The notes beneath the pieces are model-generated. The model had not been told where the DNA came from, searched no databases, and saw only the letters and a program-made list of their open reading frames with translations. Below, piece by piece: positions 47,929 through 59,192 of a stretch of 64,000 bases of DNA (its first letter is position 1; each line of letters begins with the position of its first letter). The translations under genes were made by a program, and so were the position numbers. The DNA is from Macrocystis pyrifera. Its lineage: Eukaryota; Sar; Phaeophyceae; Laminariales; Laminariaceae. Where the stretch lies: assembly GCA_031763025.1 (NCBI GenBank), contig JASSKH010000001.1, forward strand, positions 23,561,840 through 23,625,839. The letters run 5' to 3'.

Positions 47929-48865
47929 ATGACAGCCAGCCTACTGCCGGATGTTCTCCAACCATTGTTTCGGCGAACGACTGTAACCAAGACGTAGACG
48001 TTGTCCTCAAAATTAGGCATGATGTTCAAAATCGTAACTTACCGCATGTTCAACTATAACAGCAGTACAAACTCACCAGCACCGAGCAAAACTCGTGCGA
48101 GTTCGGACGAGTACCAGATATGTACGTACTGATGAGATGTAGGCCATCATCCTTATGTCTCTACGGAAGAAATCAAACCACAGCAGCAGCTGAAGGGCAC
48201 TTCGAGGTTGTGGTGGCGCGTTAATGTACATGCTTTTTCGCGCGATGTCGCAACTGCGTGTCGTTAACCGTATGTGGGACCACGACTCGACCGACTAATT
48301 GTACGTGGATATCACAGATATCCTACATACCGGGCTGGATATAACCTTGGGCGCGAGACGACGGAGTGACCAATGACTGTGTGTAGATGGAATGAGTCCA
48401 CACGGGGGGAAGGCCAAAAAAGGAGGTCGGCTCATCGTTCTAGTGACGTGCGTTTGGAGACGGTGAGTGTCGTGTATCGATAGGTCGAGTGCAACTTTTC
48501 ACACCTCGGACTGATCATGATCTATCGACAGCAGTAGTTCATCTAGTTCCTCATCTGCCGTCGTGATAGGTTTAGCAGGATCTGCATTGCACAGATCCAA
48601 CCCAGGAAACATGTGCTACTCCCCTCGTACAGATGTTATAGCTCGGGCCCAGCTATATGAGGTAGATATTACAAGATTGGAATAGATCTGCCTTGAAAGA
48701 ACTATAGTAGATCATCAACTGGGAATCGATGATCTGTCCAGGGTGCGCAAGGTTTGGTTTATGGTGGAGTTAAGACCCATTGATCCGCGCCTGCAGATGA
48801 CGTTGCAAGCCGTTTTGTCAAATTAAGATAAACTCCTTCAATGTCGTTCCCACTGTGATCACAGG

Positions 48866-49186
48866 ACGCTGCAGAAACCGACGAAGGGAAGTGCATGGTT
48901 CAACAGGACGGCGGGGACGACGGGGTCAGCGAGGACGACGTCAGAGGTTAGTCGTGATACGCAATCTGTGATCCGGTACTCGTTTGACCATCGAAGGACT
49001 GCGCGCGACGTCGTAGGTTACAAAGTATTATCCTTACGGGGGGCATGCCAACCGCAACCTCTACGATTGGCTAACGTACGTCGAAATGCCTCTATATTCT
49101 CATTAGCGGAGAAGCAACCCCTTCGCTACCTCTTGATGTTTATCCTTGCAGATACTACAATTATCCACGACGATGAGGAAGGATGA
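48866..49186 (+). CDS. Possible acidic exons (two)
   Basis: 48866-48945 lies between CACAG and GTTAGT and reads DAAETDEGKCMVQQDGGDDG then an acidic end. It joins in phase to 49151-49186 (acceptor TTGCAG), reading TTIIHDDEEG and stop. Splice signals and phase are consistent, but there is no family match. Confidence 0.3.
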   Translation, partial: TLQKPTKGSAWFNRTAGTTGSARTTSEVSRDTQSVIRYSFDHRRTARDVVGYKVLSLRGACQPQPLRLANVRRNASIFSLAEKQPLRYLLMFILADTTIIHDDEEG

Positions 49187-49550
49187 GAGGGAGAAGAGTA
49201 CGTGCAGCTCTTGCCGAACTGCAGGGCGCCCCTTCGGATGGTTGGGAATCGGAGACGGAGACCAAAGCGTCGGAAGCCGGTCCGGATGATCGAGAGGGGA
49301 AGGCGCATACGAAGGTACCGTGATACGATAGTGGACGCCTCAGGGAGCGTGATTTTCTTTCGAGCTTGTGATATTCCGAGCGTGAAAAGGCGGCCCGGGG
49401 CATTTACCATGCGGTCGGGGCGTAGTTTGGAAGCACTACGCGTAGTGGTATGCTGCAATATGCCAGCGGGTCGGGTATAGTGGCAGCACATCCAGCGGAC
49501 AAAACACAAATACCAAAAAAAATAGCACGGCCGCCACCCATATTCACGAA

Positions 49551-49856
49551 GCCACTCACCCCTTCACCAATCCACTCACCCGCCCACCCACCGATTAACC
49601 CATCGACCCATTCACCCACCAACTCATCCGCCCACCAAATCATCCACCCACCCGCCATGCACTACGGCAGTACAGCATTAGGTGCAGCAGTAGATGAGTG
49701 CCCAGTTCGTACGTAGCAGCACCATGGTCCAGTGGTAGAAGCACAAGTGGAGTAAACGAAACAGTAAAAACACGGCAACTACCCAAAGCCACGAACCCAC
49801 TCGCCCACATACTAACCAACCCACCCACCCACACGCACGCACCAACTCACCCACCA
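49551..49856 (+). repeat. CACC-rich minisatellite, two blocks
   Basis: 49551-49660 and 49795-49856 are built of degenerate CCACCCA/ACTCA units. Each block ends near CCATG.ACTAC..CAGTA. Confidence 0.7.
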
Positions 49857-50160
49857 TGTACTACATCAGTACGTACGACAGTAGACATGCTGGTTCATAT
49901 CGCGCTTGTTCCTGTATTGTACTGTGAGTTCCGTTTATTTTTCCATACTCCGCCATGCCGGGGAGAGCGACCCCCCCCCCGGGATGGCGCCTTCCTACGC
50001 CCCCCGTTCGCCAATTCCTTCGGCGGGGACACGGAGGGCTGCCGAGTGGAGTGACCGTGGAACGGCCGCGGTGCCGCGAGCGACCGGGGGACGCACGATA
50101 GAGCCGTTGTCCCGCGTTCAAGACTGAAACCGGCATAGCTGTGACGATCCGAAACGACGT

Positions 50161-50190
<30 letters not shown>
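50161..50190 (+). repeat. (TAC)n microsatellite
   Basis: Ten or so TAC units. They create poly-Val in the minus-strand frame covering 49861-50502, which is otherwise unsupported. Confidence 0.9.
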
Positions 50191-50192
<2 letters not shown>

Positions 50193-50759
50193 GCAGCAGT
50201 AGTGATGACCACTCAAACTCGTCCGTTACCATAGTTTTGGTAATGCGTGAAGCATGTATCAACATGTATCCGGGCATGTAAACTTTTCTCTGCATATCAC
50301 CCCTCTTTTCTTTCATCGGAAACGGCTCCATTTCCCTTCCTGCTACGACATCCCCACTTGACCCCGTGGCGTTTACCCCAATAATTTGAAGGGGCAGGGG
50401 GTGGGTAGGGGGCGTCTGCTGTGTCGCCGGGGCTTTTTTCACCAAGAAGAACCCGTTGTTTTTCTCTATATTGGTGTCGTTTTCGCTGCAAAGGCGCCCC
50501 ATTGTTTTACTCCTGGCGTGGCGTTGACTATCATTATTACGGTAGACGACGTGATTACGTCTTTTTTGTGAATACTTAGACTACGGCTTGTGACGACCGC
50601 ACAGAAATATGTTTGTTTGCTGACACTTTGCGCTCCGGTTGAGATAGCTTTTTACAGCCACGACAACTCGTTCACAGAAAGTCGGGGTATTCAACTGCGC
50701 TGTTAATGTCGTATTTTCTCTTTTTTGTACCAGGTGTATATTATCCTATTGTGATACAG

Positions 50760-51146
50760 GGCCATGCCCAACTGGCGGAAGCAATTATCGACAGGCTCCC
50801 CGCGGAAAGTAGGTCATTGCACGAGTGACCGAAAGAGTTAAGGCAAAATGTCAGGGGCGCAAGAGCTTTCTGGCGCCGGTAGCTACGAACCTTGGTCTGG
50901 CCATGGTACAGAGGTTCGTCCTGTCAAATTTTGACTGCTGCTCACATTCCGGGGTACATTTTGAAGTGTGGCGTTAAACCGCCACCCTCTATTAAGAAGT
51001 CGGGTCTGCAATTGTTGTTGCGCCAAATGGCACCGGGTATTGGCCGGGTTACCGATTCGGAGGCTGATGAAGGCACGACCAATGCCGCGGCGGTGGAAAT
51101 TGCGGCCGGCACTGGAGAAGTCGTTGTCGACGAAAAAACGGACTAG
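50760..51146 (+). CDS. Possible terminal exons of an unidentified gene
   Basis: 50760-50808 lies between ATACAG and GTAGGT and can read GHAQLAEAIIDRLPAE. 50965-51146 reads KCGVKPPPSIKKSG, then an Ala/Glu-rich end (VEIAAGTGEVVVDEKTD) and stop. Composition looks coding, but the acceptor of the second piece is not clear and no family was recognised. Confidence 0.25.
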
Positions 51147-52389
51147 CTGCCTTCGATCTGGTTAATATTTGTCGTCGTGTACAGCAGTAGGTGGTGATGG
51201 GCACGAATATTTTTGTTGACGCCACTATCGCTCATAACGGCGAGGTAGTTTTTGTGATGGTCGGTGCAGTCGTGTTTTCAACCCCCCTGATTTTGTCGCT
51301 GTTGCCTTGCCTGTAAAATGTCGGGTGCCCCTCCCCCTCCCCCGAACCCTCGCAGTAATATGTGGCGCTTGTTATTTGAGGGTAATTTTGACCGTGTTGT
51401 TTATTCGAAGGTTAAATTGTGGTGCTGACTTTTCGTTTCGTCGTGCATAATAGATAGCGGGTCTTGCCTGGAAATCAGATCGAATGCCGTGGTCGCCAAT
51501 ACATTTGGCTGGAGGAGGATCGAGGGAAAGAGTGGAGAAATTTGGGGGGGCAGTACCAAAGATACGACATTCAACAGGCCTCTCCTTCAATTCCACTGCC
51601 GCCCCCCCCCCCCCCCCCCCCCCCCCCTCGTAAGCTTCTGTATGCCCATCTGGTGGGCATGAGGTAGAGTGGATTCATATTAGTGATTGATATATGTTAC
51701 TCTGTTGCTCCGTTTGTGTTTACTGCACGAACGAGTCGATAGCACATTCATTGTATGGGATGACTGCTCTGGCATTCTGTGACATGGCTCGGCTTCCGTA
51801 CAATTGCCGAGACAGTACCGTGCGAAAATTGTGACGCTTTGTGTGGACTCAATTGTGATGCAGAAAAAATATTTAACGAAAGTACGCGCTCCTTAATTTG
51901 ATTCTGTATTCTGTATTTTCGACCGTAGTCAGGACGGTGTTTAGCGTAGTAGGCAGGAAACAAACGATTCGGCACCACATTAACCTGATGTACCGCTCTT
52001 GATGTTACTTTTGACACACGTAAGGTTGGGGGGAAAAAACGAACGTGCATTAATACTTGTGTTTTTCTCGAGACTACCAGACACATCGTTTTTCGGCGTC
52101 ACATGACAGGATAATGTATATGTAAAACAGAACGACTGTTACCTCCGCGACGAAATATCGCACGAGGAACCCACCAAGGAACTATGTGTGTCAATCCAGC
52201 CAAGTGCAACAGTGTGGTCACAACCGCAACCCCCACGCATGTATAGTGAGACCGCGTTCATAACTAAGACAAACCTTGCGACTCGCCGTGATGCTTTAAA
52301 TATTTATCTACTTCAACCGAAGCATGGAAAACTATGACGCTACGTTCAGCCAAGCGTACAAATAGTCCCTCGTAGTTTTTTTTTTTTTT

Positions 52390-53280
52390 CTCCCCCCCAC
52401 CCTCCTCCTCACTGATGAAAAACAAAATAGCCCGCGAAAATACACCACCCTGCAAAACGAAAACACACCAACTGATCCAAGCAGTTCAACTGCATAATTT
52501 GATACAATGCTGATACATCAGACAAGCGTACAAACCAACACTGTTCGTGTATTTATGTATAATTTCACCTGCTTCCCCTCAGTAACCCGACCCCGCCATA
52601 AAATCCCATGCCAACAAACACAACTACAAGGTGTCGGAAGCCGAAAGCGCATCAACCGAGACAACCATTTCATGTGAAAATAGTTGGTTTCATTGGTTTT
52701 GTACCGTACGCAAGTTGATGCAAACCTCGTGCGCGTAAGACAAAATCAGATACACCCCTCCTCCCCCCGATAAAACACTCAGGACAAAAACTAACAAGAC
52801 TTGCAAGCCAATACACATCCACCGAGCCAAGCAGTGTACCTTCATCATTGCAGGCAATGACGCAACGTCAACCAAGCATTCAGGGTAATACGTAGAGGTC
52901 ATGCTTTTATATCCGCCACGCCTAACCCCCCCCCTCCAACGCTAACCCAGTAACCCTCCCCCCCATCCACAGGCGGCCAAATAGGAAGGGAATAAGACTA
53001 GCAAAAAGTTTTTATGTAATACCTGGTGTATGGAAACAACGTAATGAACGCCCAATTGTTGGAGGTGTCTCTATTAGGAGTAGGAACGGTGCTTCGTCGC
53101 CCCCCCCCCCCCCCCCCCATCCACATAGTAAACCTCAGAACAGCAAACACAATGAAAGCCGAGATTGCGCCAACCGAGTCAAGTAGTTCGTGTTGAGTAC
53201 TTACTTAGATTGTTTTTGCTTGCATCATATTCGAAACAATGCAAAACCACGTGCGTGCAAGCCAATAAAACACATGAATC
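52390..53280. repeat. C-rich divergent tandem repeat, ~170 bp unit
   Basis: The motif CCAACCGAGCCAAGCAGTTC, with variations, occurs near 52465, 52650, 52818 and 53170. Each copy is preceded by a GCAAGCC/GAAAGCC segment and a CCTCC/CCCCC run. Spacing is about 185, 168 and 352; the last fits two units or one unit plus the inserted LINE fragment. Confidence 0.55.
52972..53119 (+). mobile_element. LINE fragment within a duplicated C-run
   Basis: Matches 2790-2898 of the first LINE (GGCCAAATAGGAAGGG, GCAAAAAGTTT, GGAAACAACGTAATGA, GGAGTAGGAACGGTGCT) and ends abruptly after CGTCG in 18-19 C. CCCCCCATCCACA occurs on both sides (52959-52971 and 53113-53125), a likely target duplication. It holds an ACCTGGTG insertion relative to the other LINE. 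Confidence 0.8.
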
Positions 53281-53289
53281 ATGCCAAGC

Positions 53290-53418
53290 TCAAAACATAA
53301 GCCATGAGATCTTGCTTTTCTTGGTAGACGGGCTGTCCATATTTGACTTAGAAACACTCTCGGCGTCGCCAGAGGGCTTCTTGCGCGTTAGAGTTCCATT
53401 GAACTCGGGTGCCTCCAT
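53290..53418 (-). CDS. Short minus-strand ORF, possible first exon
   Basis: ATG at 53418 reads MEAPEFNGTLTRKKPSGD, then a Ser/Lys-rich stretch (SPSTKKSKIS), 42 codons to TGA. The charged, unstructured start looks like a protein N-terminus, but no GT donor follows, only a weak GC (AAA|GCAAGA). The overlapping plus frame (53165-53623) is Gly/Arg low complexity. Confidence 0.2.
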   Translation of the reverse strand: MEAPEFNGTLTRKKPSGDAESVSKSNMDSPSTKKSKISWLMF

Positions 53419-53419
53419 G

Positions 53420-56400
53420 ACCCTCTGGAAACGTTACAGCGAAGCCAAAAGGGGAGGGAGGGAAAGGGGAAGGGAAGGGTGTGCAGGCAAGGGGGGGGAG
53501 GGGTGGGGTAGGTGGGCATCAGGGACCGTCGCAGAGGTAGTTTGGTCCATGTACGGGAGCGTGTCACCTGTATATATTTCCCCCCCCCGGATTACTGAGA
53601 TGGCAATACTAATGCAGCGATAGTTTATCAATTTACCGGATGCGAGATATCGGGTTACAGAAAACCACGGCCGTGTTGCTAGCATACTATTAATACAATA
53701 TGTATTGGTCCATGAAAAAAACTTCATGCAGTAGAGGTGTACCTCTTTGACCGGTTACCCGGGTACTCGCGACTAATACCCGTCTCCCAAACAATTTTCA
53801 CGGATACGAGTAGCACTTGGCACGAAGCGTTTCATTTGCCTCCCCGGGTACTCGTGTACTCGCTGTTGGAGATGCTGTCGTCCGTCTTCTATAACGAGAA
53901 TACGTAATCGAGCTGTGACACGCAGCGTAGTCGTTGGTTATTCGGCTACTCAGACTTGCTCGGGGGGGGAAACGAATACGTCAGCTGTGAGTACGACTGA
54001 AGTAGTGATTGATACCAACTTTGAAAAATGCGCGATACGTCAGACGCGCACAATTGATGTTCGACAACCCTTTGGGCTTTTGGGGCCCCGTGGCATCGAC
54101 ACTACCGCCCCCTCACAAGAAACTTGACCTAAAAAAAGCGAGAAATAAGAAACTCGATACCTGGTATGCTATATACCGAAGTTTGTTTGTGCAAGGCACA
54201 TGCTTCTCAATGAATAATGTATCAATGGTTTTGAACCAATTTATCCGTTTCATATCAGAGGGCCGGTACTGCCGTATACTACGGCTGTATTAATAGTACA
54301 AATCAAAATTACGAGTTTTCATTGAGACCTTTCCAAGCGTCTAAGCTAGAGTTTGCAAACCTGCCAAGATACAATCTGTCTCCCACCCTGTTATCCTCAC
54401 AGAGTATCACCAGTCTAAACAGGTGTCGCACACCTACCCCAGCGACCCGGGCTGGTTGACGTTGTCGATATACCTGGTATCACTTTGTATAATCGTCATT
54501 TTTTTCTGTCGATATCTTTACCCTCTCAAGTCCCTTTCATGTCATACTGCTGTACTCGCTCAAATTATCTGTGTGCACATCATGTAACTCCAAGTGAGGT
54601 AATAACCACCTTTAACTAACAGGGAATCTGCTCAGCCTGGAAAAGAGGGTGCGTTCGATTCAGTACGTTATAGATCTCGGCTTGGTTTCTTATTACTGCT
54701 TGTGGCCGTCATGTGCTTTTCAAAAAATATAAGTCGGATAGATCACGACCTCCTGCAGTAGTAGATGACTTAGGTCGTACCGCTATGATATGTTGGGGAA
54801 GATCTGTCCAGTACAGATCCCAAACAGGAAACGTTTCGTACTCGTAGATCAAGCAGGCAGGTTACACGGCTCTCACCCGCCAACATGAGCTGGGTACTAC
54901 AGATCAGGCTTATATCTGCCCTGAAAGATTTACCCTCTGGTAGATCCTTGGTGTGCAAATCGATGACCGGATGATCGGCCCGGTGTTTTTTCCAAGTATG
55001 TCGTCAAAAACGCGGCGGGTTCAGCTCTTACAGGGACAATACTCTGTAGAGACAAACGAAGTCCTCTATCTCTCGTACTCGTACTACATCTTGCTATTAC
55101 AGGGGTCCATAGTTAACGGGACCAAATTTGTTAGTAAAAATAGGCAAATATATAGGTTTTTATGTACACCATCATACGTCCTGTTAACTATGGACCCCCG
55201 TAATACCTCAGAAATAAAATATGCGAACTACTGCTGCTGTTGTTGTCACCTGCGGCGTCCACGCCAGTCGAACAGCACTACTGCTGCTGTAATACTAGTC
55301 CAACGGGACCCACCTTCTACGGGCCCCTCTGTCGTAGCCGTCGCCCTCAGAGCGGAAGCTTTCACTGATGAAGCTGCTCCCCTCTCTGTCTCTGCAGCGT
55401 CGTCCCAAAAACCCTGGCCAGGGCGTCCTGTGACATCTCCAAAAACTGGCCGCCTTCAGGTACCGGTTCGATCTTGTCGTCTACGAGAATTCGGTTCAGC
55501 CGTCAAGCAGCTGCTGCTACATACCCCTGGTACGTACCTGGTATAGCAATAGACCCTGTGATCTATGAAGTATACCTGGTACACGAATACGTACTGCTGT
55601 ACGGTACGGGGACATACAGGCAGTATACGTGGCAATAACAGACACAGGCGTCGATCAGTGATGAAATGCGAATTTTGAATGTTGTGGGTTGTGGGTTGTG
55701 GGCCGCATCTCGTCGGGATATCGCAATTTGGAACAAAACGTTCAAGCAGATATCAAGTTTGCATCGTGTGGAGGATCGTTTCTCAAACGGAAACTTGCGC
55801 CAATTAACAAGACGTCCTGGCTATGAGCACGCGAAGCAAATGGCGAACGGGATCGGGTACAGCACTCGTGGATAGGATAGTAACAGCAACGACTCCGATA
55901 GATCGGGCATTCTTCACCCCGAAAAATGGTATGCAAAATGCTCTCGATTTTTCGCGTCCAAACCTTTCAGGGCCTGATCTGCTGGGCACAGCAGAAGGAG
56001 GCAGCAGAGCACCCATTGAGCAACCATTGGCGCCTGTAGCGGTCCGGCTTCGTCTCCAGTCCCCGAATGAAGTGTGCACTCTGGGTGCTCAGTTATAGTA
56101 TCCCCGGTCAGAAACGCCTACACACAATGAACGCCATTTTTACACGTACCTCGCTACAGGGGGATGGGCTTAAACGCCCCCTGTGAGTCCCCCCAATCCT
56201 AGTCATTCCCATTGGTTCTGACCAATAGCCTTATTTCTGACCTTCCAGAGAAAAGTGATTGGCTCCTTCAAAATTCAAATTAGGACTCTGGAGAAACGGG
56301 AAATTGTTCCTGAAAGCTCGCAAAAAAACTATGGGGAGCATTTCGAGAAGTCTATCGGTGTTTTGGGCTTTCTCGCCGAGTAAAACGCGCATATTCGGCC

Positions 56401-56456
56401 TAAAACCCCAGTTCTGAGAGCTTAGAATAATTTCCCATAATACAGTAGTTGGTCCT
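53420..56456. other. No recognised gene; one MITE
   Basis: Frames at 54953-55546 and 55823-56098 have no recognisable motif. Four TACCTGGTA motifs lie at 54158-55581. A small hairpin CAGGGGG...CCCCCTG is at about 56157-56184. Confidence 0.4.
55095..55205. mobile_element. MITE-1 copy
   Basis: TATTACAGGGGTCCATAG to CTATGGACCCCCGTAATA, with the interior motif reversed relative to 26608. Well preserved. Confidence 0.8.
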
Positions 56457-56780
56457 AAGAGGAAGGTTGTCGGAGGGGCAACCTGGTGTTTGGGGGTAAC
56501 GGGTAGAAAAGATAAACCAGTGAAGGAATGAGACGGTTTCGGAGGGTTTCCCATATAATAACAAGGGATGTTTAGTACGGGGGTATGAATGAAAATAATA
56601 GAAGTTCCGGATGATTGAGGGAGAAAGACCAAAGCAGTTCAGATACGAGCACGCAGCGGTAGAGCGGTGTGAAGCGGGGTCGTCGGTGCAGCGAGTATCC
56701 TGCATAGATAGCGGACGGGCAAGGCCCTGCACGAGCTGAATAGAACCGGGCAGGGGACGTCAAGGAGTCGTCTAGTTGTT
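56457..56780 (+). repeat. A1 terminal block of YR element
   Basis: About 325 bp, starting AAGAGGAAGGTTGTCG and ending AGTCGTCTAGTTGTTT. Matches 62797-63123 and 294-617. Confidence 0.85.
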
Positions 56781-56861
56781 TCTTTTACAGGGCAAGGGAC
56801 GTCAAGGAGTCGTCAAGTGGTCAGCAGTCGTTGAGCCTGTGCGTTGGGAGGGTCGACGGGC

Positions 56862-58850
56862 AGGATGGGGGAACCTCTTACCGCGATACAGCAGCAGGAC
56901 GAGGAGCACGACAATCTTGTGGGAGGCCCAGGGCCAAGGCGGGGGTCGACCCTAGGGAACGGGGCGGCCGGTACCGCGGAGGACGATCAATCTTCAGCAG
57001 GGGGTCGGGCAACAACGACGACGATAGAGTGCGAGCAAATACCCTGAGTGGCCTGGGTACGAGTAGGAACGTACACGTTGAGGGCAGCCAGACACTACAC
57101 CAAGGAGCTCATATGCGGTCGGGTAGGGGGGGGGGGGTAGGGGGGTTACGCGTCGCAGGGGCAAGGGGCGTGGGAACGGCTCGTATGGGAACCGCGAGCA
57201 GTCCAACTCCATTCAACATGCCCCATCGCAGCACAACGACCAATTTTTCCCCGGAAATGAGTTTTAGGGCCCCCCATGGCCGGGTGGAGGAAGTTCGTAT
57301 CGGCAGGAGGCGGGGGGGAGGCGGGCTAGCCATCAGCTCACGACCTTTAACGGGCCCTCACAGGCACCCTGAGGCCCGGGAGGTCCGCAGCAGCAGCAGC
57401 AGCAGGGGTGGGCACTGCAGCAGTCGCATAGCCGGGGCACACCACAGCAGCTGCAGCAAGAGTGGGCACCACAGCAAGAAGGGTGGGCATACAGGGGGGG
57501 GGGGGGGGACCACAGCAGCAGCAGCAGCAAGGGTGGGCATCAGAACAATGCGGCAGGGAAAACGCGGGGGGGGAGGGAGGGGGGTGGGGTAGGTTGGGGG
57601 GGGGGAGTACCGAACCCGCGACAACAGCAACAGCGGCCAAGCATGCAGCTACAGCAGCAGCAGCAGCAGTCAGACCTGGGGGGGTTCGGGGATGTAAGCG
57701 AGTGGGAGATAGACGTGTCGGGGTCGCGACAGCAGCAGATGGGGGTACCCGAAGGACAGTGGGGGTAGGCAGGGGAGGAGACAAGTCCGTGGGAGAGGGG
57801 AGCACGGAGGTTGCACCGGCAATCACAGCACGAAGCAGCTCCCGGGTGGGGGGACGGCATCAGTTCACTACTCAGCACCAGGCCGCAGTGGGGGAGGGAG
57901 GAGCATCGAATTTCTCGCCCGGGTTGCAAGGTTAGGGGGGGAGGGAGGGATGGGGGTGGGGAGGCGGGGAGCGGGGAAGCAAGCCATCAGTAGCGGAGAC
58001 GATGTGGTGCAAGAGCAACCGCACAACAGTGGTCTGGTCATCACTGCGCGGGGATGGGAAACCCCCACCCTTTGATTCGGCGGATGTTTTGGGCACGATT
58101 ATAAGGACTTTCATCGTCAAGGGGGAAGGGGCACAACATGTAGCAGCGCTGAGCAACATTGATGTGCGGAATTTCGCGCAGAGGGACCATTTTGGCTTCG
58201 GGGGAGGGAGCGCGCAGGTGTCGCTGGACCACAGGGTGGAGGCAGTGTTTCTTTTGTTGACGCACCTCATGCAGTACGTGGTGGACGGAAACAAAGCCTT
58301 TGGCCAAGCGTCGCTGCGTAGGACGAATAAGCTGGTGGAGCGTTTCCGGGTGGTCGCGCAAGGGGTGAGGACGTTGAGCGCAATGCTTTAACAAAGACCT
58401 CCAGGAGTGGCCGGAGGAGGTGGCCCGGCAAGCACATATGTTGAAACAGGAAATCAGCACGTTTCCAGGGCCGAGCGATGTTTACCCGTTGCCCCTACCG
58501 CCGTTCTCGCGGACACATGCGTGGGTCACGGCAGCGCCCATCCACCTGGGGGATGTAGGACACACCGAGGAGCACGCCGCGGGGGGGTACAAGAGAGAGG
58601 ACGGGGGGGGGGGGGGGGGGGGGGGGGGGGAGCAGGTGGGGGGACAAGCGGAAGCGGGGCCGCAGGGGGGTGGGGTGGGGGGGGGGGGGGGAACGAGCAA
58701 GGAGTGGGACGGGGAGCAGTGGGGGTGGGGCAGGGGGGGGGGGGGCGGAGGGGACGGGGGGGGGGGGGGCAGGCGGAGGGGGAGGGGGAGGGGGGGGGGG
58801 GGAGGGGGGGAAGGAGCGTACGACTGACCCTGCCGAGATTATGAGGAACT
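56862..58850 (+). pseudogene. YR element gag-like region
   Basis: Pieces in several frames. 57381-57480 reads Q-rich repeats (PQQQQQQGWALQQ, EWAPQQEGWAY). 58002-58391 gives a 129-residue folded-looking segment (FIVKGEGAQHVAALSNIDV, then HLMQYVV...LRRTNKLVERFR). A frameshift then leads into QAHMLKQEISTFPGPSDVYP and a Gly-rich stretch. Position before RT suggests gag/ORF1. 58600-58810 is an almost pure G tract that generates meaningless frames on both strands. Confidence 0.55.
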
Positions 58851-59192
58851 CGGTGCGTGCCTCCACGAGCCTAAGAAGGGGCTGCCGTGCAGGTACAGGT
58901 ACGAAGGTAGCTACAAAACCCCGAAGGGTGCGTATCTGCCGAGAGACGGAGGCGGTTTGGGGAAGCGTAAGAGGGAGGGGGACGAGGGAGGGTGGGGGGG
59001 AGGAGGACGGGGGACGGAGAAGGAAGGGAGGGGAACGACGGGCCGGCGAAGAAATGAGGACACGGGCTCCGCGGCACAGCGGAGCCAACCAAGCGAGCAA
59101 TCGTCACGAGCTCTGGGGCGACGGCGACGAGGGCGACGGCGGGGGGTTCGGGTTGGGCGCTTGGCCAAAAGGGGGGCCCGACTCCGGGATCG

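Larger units (their letters stand above)
47237..52389. other. Sparse region with weak exon candidates
   Basis: No gene can be assembled. It holds a truncated SINE, possible exons (listed), a CACC-rich minisatellite and a TAC microsatellite. C-runs lie at 49971-49980 and 51602-51626. Confidence 0.4.

Noticed and set aside
49861-50502. 213-codon minus-strand frame with a poly-Val segment
   Set aside because: The Val run is the (TAC)n microsatellite; the rest shows no family and includes frame over C-runs.
56231-56763. Minus-strand frames of ~130 codons repeated at 169, 56231 and 62669
   Set aside because: They are translations of the A repeat block, conserved as terminal repeat DNA; no recognised domain.
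58495-59100. Proline-rich 201-codon minus-strand frame and Gly-rich plus frames
   Set aside because: Produced by near-homopolymeric G tracts at 58600-58810; no motif.
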